From Burkholderiales bacterium RIFCSPLOWO2_12_FULL_61_40 (GTDB lineage: Bacteria > Pseudomonadota > Gammaproteobacteria > Burkholderiales > Burkholderiaceae_C), in the NCBI GenBank assembly GCA_001770935.1, contig MESI01000043.1, positions 1 to 64,000 of the forward strand: a stretch of 64,000 bases of DNA, read 5' to 3'. Position 1 is the stretch's first letter; each line of letters starts with the position of its first letter. This document shows positions 58,401 to 64,000 of the stretch, piece after piece. The notes under the pieces are model-generated. The model searched no databases. It saw nothing but the letters and a program-made list of their open reading frames with translations, and was not told where the DNA came from. The position numbers were made by a program, and so were the translations under genes.

Positions 58401-58474
58401 TCGATCTGCTCTTCCTTGACGACGTGACTCGGCTTGCTGGCGGGAGGGTCGTAGGTGAAGTTGGATGAGGACAT
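55400..58474 (-). CDS. hsdR: Type I restriction endonuclease subunit HsdR
   Basis: The 1024-residue protein has the N-terminal PDDEXK nuclease core (YDVLILINGVPCVQIELKTLGI), a superfamily 2 translocase with Walker A IWHTTGSGKTLTSF, the DEAD-type FIFDECHRSQFG, motif III FGFTGTPIF, the later DMLLTGFDSKYLNTLY and QAFSRTNRV motifs, and a helical C-terminal domain (VPLLTKRAQGRDISG). It translocates DNA and cuts unmodified DNA at random sites. It is the first gene of the operon. All motor and nuclease residues look intact. Confidence 0.95.
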   Translation of the reverse strand: MSSSNFTYDPPASKPSHVVKEEQIEYGFIGKLQGLKYEHRADIRDRASLERNFREKFEALNRVHLSDGEFARLLDEIVTPDVFTAAKTLRSINAFTREDGTPLNYTLVNIKDWCKNTFEVVNQLRINTDNSHHRYDVLILINGVPCVQIELKTLGINPRRAMEQIVDYKNDPGNGYTKTLLSFLQLFIVSNRTNTYYFANNNARHFAFNADERFLPIYQFADEANKKITQLDEFAQRFLVKCTLGQTISRYMVLVASEQKLLMMRPYQMYAVKQIVDCIHQNCGNGYIWHTTGSGKTLTSFKASTLLKDNPDVEKCLFVVDRKDLDRQTREEFNRFQEGCVEENTNTAALVRRLLSDERADKVIVTTIQKLGLALDENSKRNKQQKKDGKATYKEQLAPLSNKRIVFIFDECHRSQFGDNHTAIKEFFPKAQLFGFTGTPIFEANATAKQFEGEEGQFRTTEDLFQKQLHAYTITHAIEDANVLRFHVDYFKPEGKNPPKPGEALAKKAVIEAILSKHDTATAGRRFNAVLATASINDAIEYHKLFADLQKTKQEADPAFEPLNIAGVFSPPAEGDADVKQIQEDLPQEKEDNQVDPEGKKAALKAILVSYNTRYGTNHTISEFDLYYQDVQKRIKDQQWPNADYPAAKKIDITIVVDMLLTGFDSKYLNTLYVDKNLKHHGLIQAFSRTNRVLNGTKPYGNILDFRQQQGNVDAAIALFSGEKSGEEARKIWLVDKAPVVIQKLDAAVTKLADFMQSQGLACTPDAVHSLKGDEARAAFIQNFKEVQRLKTQLDQYTDQTEDNATAIEHILPAENLQGFRGAYLETAQRLKQQQAQQDKGGEAKGDDSADVGQLDFEFVLFASAVIDYDYIMGLMSRFSQQGSGTKQTMSREQLIGLIQADAKFMNERDDIAAYINTLKAGEGLSETAIREGYTRFKKEKDAGELATIATQHQLTPAALQTFVDGILQRMIFDGEALSDLMAPLDLGWKARAQAELALMKELVPLLTKRAQGRDISGLNAYES

Positions 58475-58502
58475 GGACTGGGTGAAACGATCAGGCTGGC
58501 AG

Positions 58503-58550
58503 AAAAAAGGCGCCTCAGCGCCGGTTGATCGATTCTAGGCGTAGGCCTAC
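58503..58550 (-). promoter_or_regulatory. Terminator-like hairpin and palindrome in the hsdR leader
   Basis: On the minus strand ggcgc-tgag-gcgcc is followed by tttttt, ending 29 bp before the hsdR start, and the perfect palindrome gtaggcctac lies just upstream (58541-58550). A possible -10 (tagaat) is near 58536. A promoter cannot fit between the hairpin and the gene, so it may act as an attenuator or as an upstream terminator. Confidence 0.6.
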
Positions 58551-58607
58551 CCTGTTGGGACACCAAAATGTCGGTGAAAAGAGCGGCAGGGAGGCTGATC
58601 TGCTCCT

Positions 58608-58655
58608 AATTCAATAGCTGTTCGCGCAATGAGTACGGGCGCTAGAGGCCAATTT
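58608..58655 (-). repeat. Short interspersed repeat, copy 7
   Basis: The segment caatagctgttcgcgcaatg and gggcgctagaggccaa is the scattered repeat in inverse orientation. It abuts the first fragment of the ureidopropionase-like gene. Confidence 0.72.
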
Positions 58656-58659
58656 GCCT

Positions 58660-58704
58660 CATGCCGCTGGGGGCGCGTCGTTTGGCCATGTAGACGGCGG
58701 GCAT
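58660..58704. pseudogene. Fragment A of the ureidopropionase-like gene
   Basis: catgccgctggg, ttggccatgta and cggcgggcat match 61189-61254 of the intact hydrolase gene, with an internal deletion between two cggcg motifs. It is not expressed as part of any gene. Confidence 0.72.
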
Positions 58705-58762
58705 TAAACTCAACAGGGAGCGTCGCTGCGCGTGCGTCTTGAATCCGTCTGTGAGAAAAACC

Positions 58763-59938
58763 ATGTTGATCAAAAGCCTGAGAGTGTCGAACCTGTTGAG
58801 CTATGGGCCAGATGCAGAGACGGTTGAACTGGGCCCTTTGAATGTGTTGATCGGTCCCAACGGTTCGGGCAAGTCGAATTTTTTGGAAGCGCTGTCGCTG
58901 TTGCAGGCTGCGCCGGATTTGCTAACGCGCCCGATACGGGATGGTGGCGGAATTCAAGACTGGCTGCACAAGACCGGTAAGCCAGGTTCCATGCAAGACG
59001 CTCGGATTGAAGCAGTCATCGCCAGCAACCATAAAGGCCGAAAAAATTTTCGATACGGGCTCGCGTTCAATGAAATGGGCAGCCGCTTTGAAGTGAGCGA
59101 TGAATTTCTGGAAAACGAAAAACCGGATTCAGGAAGGGAGCAGCCGAATTTCTACTACCGCTGGAATCAGGGGAGCCCGGTATTGAATATGCAAGGACTG
59201 GGGGAGCGCAAGTTGTTGCGCGAAACGATCAAGCCCGACCAGTCCATCCTGGCCCAAAAGAGGGATGCGGACCTGTATCCAGAACTAACCTGGGTCGCAG
59301 AGTAATTTCAGGCGATTCGGCTTTATCGCGAGTGGACTTTTGGGCGCTATGCAGCACCGAGGATGCCGCAAAAAACAGATTTGCCTAACGACAAGCTGGA
59401 GCAGGATTGTTCCAATCTAGGTTTGGTGCTCAACCGTTTGAAGGGGAACGCCACTGCTCGGAAGCGGCTGGTCGAGGCGCTTCGCGTTGTGTATGACGGT
59501 ATAGAAGACATTCATGTCAGCATTGATTCGGGGACGGCCCAAGTCTCTTTGATCGAGACCAAGGGTGTCATTCCTGCCACGCGCTTGTCCGACGGTACGC
59601 TGCGCTACCTGGCGATGCTTGCCTTGTTGTGCGATCCATCCCCGCCCCCATTGGTGGGGCTGGAGGAGCCAGAACTTGGGCTGCATCCCGACATGCTGCC
59701 GTCCCTGGCCAAGTTGCTGATCGATGCCAGCTCCCGAGCCCAATGGATTGTGACTACCCACGCACCCAGTCTGATTGATGCACTTTCAGACAACCCCGGC
59801 GCAGTGTTGGTGTGTGAGCGGGAACTGGACGGGACACACATCGAGAGATTGGATGCTGAACACTTGGCGCCCTGGTTGGAAAAGTATCGCTTAGGCGAGT
59901 TGTGGACACGCGGCGAAATCGGGGGGACCCGGTGGTGA
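58763..59938 (+). pseudogene. AAA ATPase (OLD/RecF-like) gene interrupted by an in-frame stop
   Basis: The two ORFs 58739..59305 and 59363..59938 are one reading frame broken by a TAA at 59303-59305 (after LTWVAE, before FQAIRLYREWTF). Together they make a 391-codon ATPase: LGPLNVLIGPNGSGKSNFLEALSLL, the signature ATRLSDGTLRYLAML, Walker B PLVGLEEPELGLHPD and WIVTTHAPSLIDAL. The family (AAA_21/AAA_15, OLD-like without the nuclease) is common in phage defence, usually with a small partner. Here the partner, DUF4276, follows but is also broken. The stop could be a sequencing error or a real nonsense mutation. Confidence 0.82.
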
Positions 59939-60261
59939 AAATCAAAAACGATGTCTTTGTTTACGTGGAGGGTGGGGGGAGCGGTTCCCATAGTGCTGCT
60001 TTGCAGGCCGAGTTTCGGCAAGCGGTTGCCGAATTTTTTTCAAGAGCTTCGAATGCGCAAGCCCTGAGTTTCAAACCACCCCCGCCCGCTCCAGCATCGC
60101 ATCCCCAATCTCGTGGCGGCTGCCGCCGTCTGACCAAAAAAGCCCCTACGCACCACCCCGATGGTGGCTCTGCCACGCGGCCAGTTCCAAGGGCCGGATG
60201 CCGAATCGCACGGCGTTTATGGAGACGGGGCATGTATTTCCGAGGGCGGCCTGAGGGCTAG
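59935..60261 (+). pseudogene. Truncated DUF4276-family partner gene
   Basis: A GTG overlapping the ATPase stop (GTGA) begins VKIKNDVFVYVEGGGSGSHSAALQAEFRQAVAEFF, the typical N-terminus of DUF4276 (Toprim-like) proteins that accompany such ATPases. After about 45 residues the sequence becomes the complement of the hydrolase 3' end (from 60071) and the frame continues only as low-complexity residues to 60261. The C-terminal two thirds are missing. Confidence 0.65.
60071..60130. repeat. Fragment B of the ureidopropionase-like gene (3' end with stop)
   Basis: The first 32 bp are identical to 61066-61097, the last codons and stop of the intact hydrolase gene on the minus strand. The next part matches 61138-61170 with five differences after a deletion between two cgcat motifs. 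It cuts off the DUF4276 gene. Confidence 0.88.
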
Positions 60262-60263
60262 GA

Positions 60264-60590
60264 CTAAGCCTCGTCGTCTGTCATCCAGGCGGGAATATCG
60301 CGTTTCATGTGGAGCACCCGCCATACGTCAATGTGGTCGGCACGCTCCACATAGAAGACCAGGTAGGGGTACTTGCGCAAAGGCCAGGAGCGCAAATTCG
60401 GTATGCCCAATTCATGTGCGTAGCGCGGTGATCCTGTGCCTGCATGCTTGCTGATGTGGGCGTAGGCATGCTCCAATGCATCCACAAAACCAAGCGCCGC
60501 ATCCTGCGCGTCTTGCTCCAGGTAATGCGCTATGGACTGGTCAACGTCTCCCAGTGCCAGCGTGCGCTGAATCAGCGCTTTGGGCTTCAC
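60264..60590 (-). CDS. parE: ParE/RelE-type toxin
   Basis: The 108-residue protein has the ParE pattern: DVDQSIAHYLEQDAQDAALGFVDALEHAYAHISKHAGTGSPRYAHELGIPNLRSWPLRKYPYLVFYVERADHIDVWRVLHMKRDIP, with the conserved basic RSWPLRKYPYLVFY core and a WRVLHMKRDIP end. ParE toxins inhibit gyrase, while related RelE toxins cut mRNA; the sequence fits ParE better. Its ATG overlaps the antitoxin stop by 4 bp. Confidence 0.88.
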   Translation of the reverse strand: MKPKALIQRTLALGDVDQSIAHYLEQDAQDAALGFVDALEHAYAHISKHAGTGSPRYAHELGIPNLRSWPLRKYPYLVFYVERADHIDVWRVLHMKRDIPAWMTDDEA

Positions 60591-60826
60591 TGGAATTTTT
60601 TACCGTTGATGCGCTTGCGCAGACTTTCAAAGTAGCTGGCATCGACAGGCGCAGTGGGGGCAGACTGCGCGCCTGCCAGCAGCAGGCCACGTAACTGTTG
60701 CCGATCCTGGTCCTTGCGGATCAGCTCGCGCACGTACTCGCTGCTGGTGCCGAAGCCACGCGAACCGACTTGCGTGTCAACGAATTCCTTGAGGCCGTCG
60801 GGCAGGGAAATGTTCATGGTGCTCAT
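60587..60826 (-). CDS. parD: ParD-type antitoxin
   Basis: The start at 60826 gives 79 residues beginning MSTMNISLPDGLKEFVDTQVGSRGFGTSSEYVRELIRKDQDRQ, a ribbon-helix-helix of the ParD/CopG type, followed by a toxin-binding tail. It should repress the operon via the palindrome just upstream and neutralise ParE. The track start at 60862 runs through that palindrome. Confidence 0.9.
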   Translation of the reverse strand: MSTMNISLPDGLKEFVDTQVGSRGFGTSSEYVRELIRKDQDRQQLRGLLLAGAQSAPTAPVDASYFESLRKRINGKKFQ

Positions 60827-60844
60827 TTGAACAATTTTAGGGAC

Positions 60845-60863
60845 TTTGGCAAATTTTGCCAAA
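60845..60863. promoter_or_regulatory. Operator palindrome of the parDE operon
   Basis: tttggcaaa-t-tttgccaaa is a perfect 9-bp inverted repeat with a 1-bp centre, ending 19 bp before the antitoxin start. It fits ribbon-helix-helix autoregulation. Confidence 0.78.
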
Positions 60864-61065
60864 CCCTCTTCACAGCGCCTAAAGCCGCTTTCAAAAAGAG
60901 CGCAATGCCCTGACGGGTCAAATGCAAGATGACCCTACTGGACGAATACTGAGAGGTGAAATCACCCGACAGCATGCTTGTGCATAAGCATCGGCTAGCT
61001 TCTACATAGGCGCGAGAAAGCCGGATCGTCATCTTCCTTCATATTCGCCTCATACCGCATCTGTC

Positions 61066-62319
61066 TCAAACCACCCCCGCCCGCTCCAGCATCGCATGCA
61101 ACAACACATTGCACCCCGCCGTGATGTGCTCGGGCTTCGCATCCTCAATCTCGTTGTGGCTGATGCCGTCCTTGCAGGGGATAAAAATCATGCCGCTGGG
61201 CGCCAGCTTGGCCATGTACACGGCGTCGTGGCCGGCGCCTGAGACGGCGGGCATGTTGGAGTAGCCCAGTTTCTGCGCGGCGCGGGCGACGGCGTCCACG
61301 CAGTCGCTGTGGAAAACCTGCGCGGAGTAGCTCGATACCAGGTCGATCTTCACGTCCAGCCCGGTTTTCTGGGCCATGTCGGCGGCAAAGGCTTTCACCT
61401 CGTCGGCCATCTGGTCCACCAGGGCGTCGGTGGCGTTGCGCAGGTCGATGGAGAATTTGACGCGTCCCGGAATCACGTTGCGGCTGTTGGGGAAGACCTG
61501 CACCATGCCCACGGTGCCGCGGCCGTGCGGCGCGTGGCGCAGCGCGGCTGCCACGGTCTCTTGCATGATGTGGGTGGCGACCTGCATGGCGTCTTTGCGC
61601 AGCGCCATGGGGGTGGGGCCGGCGTGGGCTTCCATGCCGGTGACGGTGCAGTCGAACCAGCGGATGCCCAGCACGCCGCTGACCACGCCGATGGTTTTGT
61701 CGTTGTCTTCCAGCACGGGGCCTTGTTCGATGTGGGTCTCGAAGTAGGCGCCTATGGGGTGGTCGCCGGGTTCCTGCGTGCCGATGTAGCCGATGCGCTC
61801 CAGCTCGCCCTTCACGGTCTTGCCCTCGGTGTCCGTCGCCGCATACGCATGCTCCAGCGTGAAGGCCTTGGCGAACACGCCCGAGCCCATCATGACCGGC
61901 ACAAAGCGCGAGCCTTCTTCGTTGGTCCAGAACGCGACTTCGATGGGCGCTTCGGTGGTGATGCCGTGGTCGTTGAGGGTGCGCACCACTTCGATGCCGG
62001 CCAGCACGCCGTAGTTGCCGTCGAACTTGCCGCCCGTGGGTTGGGTGTCGATGTGGCTGCCGGTCATGATGGGGGGCAGGGCGTTGTTGCGCCCGGCGCG
62101 GCGCATGAAGCCGTTGCCGATTTTGTCGATGGTGACGGTCATGTCGGCCTCGCGTGCCCAGCCCAGCACCAGGTCACGGCCTTGTTTGTCGAGGTCGGTG
62201 AGGGTCAGGCGGCAGACGCCGCCTTTGGGGGTGGCGCCTATCTTTGCCAGCTCCATGAGGGAGGACCAGAGGCGGTCGCCGTTGATGCGGATGTTTTCGA
62301 TGTGGGTGGCTGTCGTCAT
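61066..62319 (-). CDS. Zn-dependent M20-family amidohydrolase (beta-ureidopropionase / N-carbamoyl amino acid hydrolase type)
   Basis: The 417-residue protein has the M20 metal motifs: GSHIDTQPTGGKFDGNYGVLAG, EVAFWTNEEGSRF, FETHIEQGPVLE, and HNEIED near the C-terminus, plus GMEAHAGPTPMALRKDA. This is the allantoate amidohydrolase/beta-ureidopropionase/L-carbamoylase group. Next to a dihydropyrimidinase gene the likely job is to hydrolyse N-carbamoyl-beta-alanine to beta-alanine, CO2 and ammonia, the last step of reductive uracil breakdown. Fragments of its 3' end occur at 58660 and 60071. It lies downstream of the hydantoinase gene, with two hairpins between them. Confidence 0.9.
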   Translation of the reverse strand: MTTATHIENIRINGDRLWSSLMELAKIGATPKGGVCRLTLTDLDKQGRDLVLGWAREADMTVTIDKIGNGFMRRAGRNNALPPIMTGSHIDTQPTGGKFDGNYGVLAGIEVVRTLNDHGITTEAPIEVAFWTNEEGSRFVPVMMGSGVFAKAFTLEHAYAATDTEGKTVKGELERIGYIGTQEPGDHPIGAYFETHIEQGPVLEDNDKTIGVVSGVLGIRWFDCTVTGMEAHAGPTPMALRKDAMQVATHIMQETVAAALRHAPHGRGTVGMVQVFPNSRNVIPGRVKFSIDLRNATDALVDQMADEVKAFAADMAQKTGLDVKIDLVSSYSAQVFHSDCVDAVARAAQKLGYSNMPAVSGAGHDAVYMAKLAPSGMIFIPCKDGISHNEIEDAKPEHITAGCNVLLHAMLERAGVV

Positions 62320-62350
62320 GGTGAACTCCTAAAAGCTTTTGTTGTTGTCG

Positions 62351-62430
62351 CGGCGAGAGAGGGGAATGCCGGGGGCCTCATACCGTCCTGCTGGCCAAAA
62401 ATCGGCCCCCGGCATTCCCCTCCCTCGCCG
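62351..62430 (+). repeat. Hairpin element, copy 1
   Basis: The arms 62361-62377 and 62404-62420 pair perfectly over 17 bp (ggggaatgccgggggcc), and the pairing extends to 27 bp with one mismatch. The 26-nt loop is tcataccgtcctgctggcca and aaaatc. Confidence 0.9.
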
Positions 62431-62492
62431 AGGGTGGGTACGCGTGCTGTATTCAAATGCACGCCATCCGTCACGCTGCTGCTCGCCGGGGT

Positions 62493-62554
62493 GGGGAGTC
62501 TCGGGGACCGATTTGCTGGACCAGCAGGGACTGATGAGGCCCCCGAGACTCCCC
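62493..62554 (-). repeat. Hairpin element, copy 2 (inverse orientation)
   Basis: The arms ggggagtctcgggg and ccccgagactcccc pair perfectly over 14 bp. Read on the minus strand, its loop (cctcatcagtccctgctggt, ccagcaaatcgg) aligns with that of copy 1, while the stem differs by compensating changes. Confidence 0.9.
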
Positions 62555-62620
62555 ATTCCGGCAGGCCACGAGCCTGCGCGTGAAAGGAAGTTTGCGATAG
62601 GGTGCATGAAGAAGCGGCAG

Positions 62621-64000
<1,380 letters not shown>

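Larger units (their letters stand above)
62320..62620. other. 301-bp spacer holding two hairpin elements
   Basis: There is no gene here. Two related hairpin elements (62351-62430 and 62493-62554, opposite orientations) fill much of the spacer between two genes that should be cotranscribed. The ribosome-binding site for the amidohydrolase (ttaggagttcacc on the minus strand) is at its left edge. Confidence 0.8.

Overview
The window reads as chromosomal DNA of a high-GC betaproteobacterium, most likely family Comamonadaceae (a Rhodoferax/Polaromonas-type genome). This rests on protein flavour (ProQ, RdgC, NhaR, UbiB-like kinase, an alpha/beta hydrolase between parA and parB), on the gene order mnmG-rsmG-parA-parB that sits near the origin in this group, and on a scattered short repeat (core like gcgcaagcagctat) that I associate with these genomes. 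No rRNA, tRNA, CRISPR array, prophage or complete insertion sequence was found.

Layout. 1-6.1 kb: housekeeping genes (DUF2189 membrane protein, ProQ, a cysteine-less glutaredoxin, ABC1/UbiB kinase, metallo-aminopeptidase, Spy-like protein, RdgC). 6.1-6.9 kb: a non-coding element with perfect 64-bp inverted repeats. 6.9-11.3 kb: Tat-exported dienelactone hydrolase and a two-component pair. 11.5-12.3 kb: TacAT-type toxin-antitoxin pair with an operator. 12.3-17.4 kb: copper regulon (cueR-like, copZ-like, copA with CueR boxes) enclosing a Fic gene. 17.4-19.4 kb: a small cassette bracketed by copies of the copA 3' end. 19.4-23.6 kb: LysR, solute-binding protein, hemerythrin, MFS. 23.6-25.5 kb: a second cassette (DinD plus AbiEi-like) bracketed by copies of the MFS 3' end. 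25.5-31.2 kb: GMC dehydrogenase, aldehyde dehydrogenase, Crp/Fnr regulator, anti-sigma-like ATPase, a RelE-like toxin-antitoxin pair. 31.7-39.7 kb: mnmG-rsmG, LysE, parA-hydrolase-parB with three parS sites, methyltransferase, degenerate HD-GYP. 39.7-44.9 kb: regulators and transporters.

45.1-58.5 kb is the centrepiece: a type I restriction-modification operon, all on the minus strand, whose order of transcription is hsdR, two AlbA_2/Schlafen-type ATPase genes, hsdS, a Fic gene, a PrrC-like AAA ATPase with an anticodon-nuclease-type R-x3-E...H signature, rhuM, a DUF1016 (PDDEXK) nuclease and hsdM. Almost every junction is a 4-bp ATGA overlap. A frameshifted remnant of an hsdS 3' end fused to the start of the ATPase gene shows that the Fic gene was added later. 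58.7-60.9 kb holds a decayed AAA plus DUF4276 pair and a ParDE-type pair, next to fragments of the 3' end of the neighbouring hydrolase gene. 61.1-64 kb carries the last two steps of reductive pyrimidine breakdown (beta-ureidopropionase-like hydrolase and dihydropyrimidinase/hydantoinase), separated by two hairpins whose stems differ by compensating changes.

The main cross-window observation is that duplicated host-gene 3' ends recur at the edges of accessory DNA (copA, MFS, rsmG, hsdS, ureidopropionase) with no integrase or transposase nearby. All assignments come from reading the sequence and remembered family features; no database search was run.
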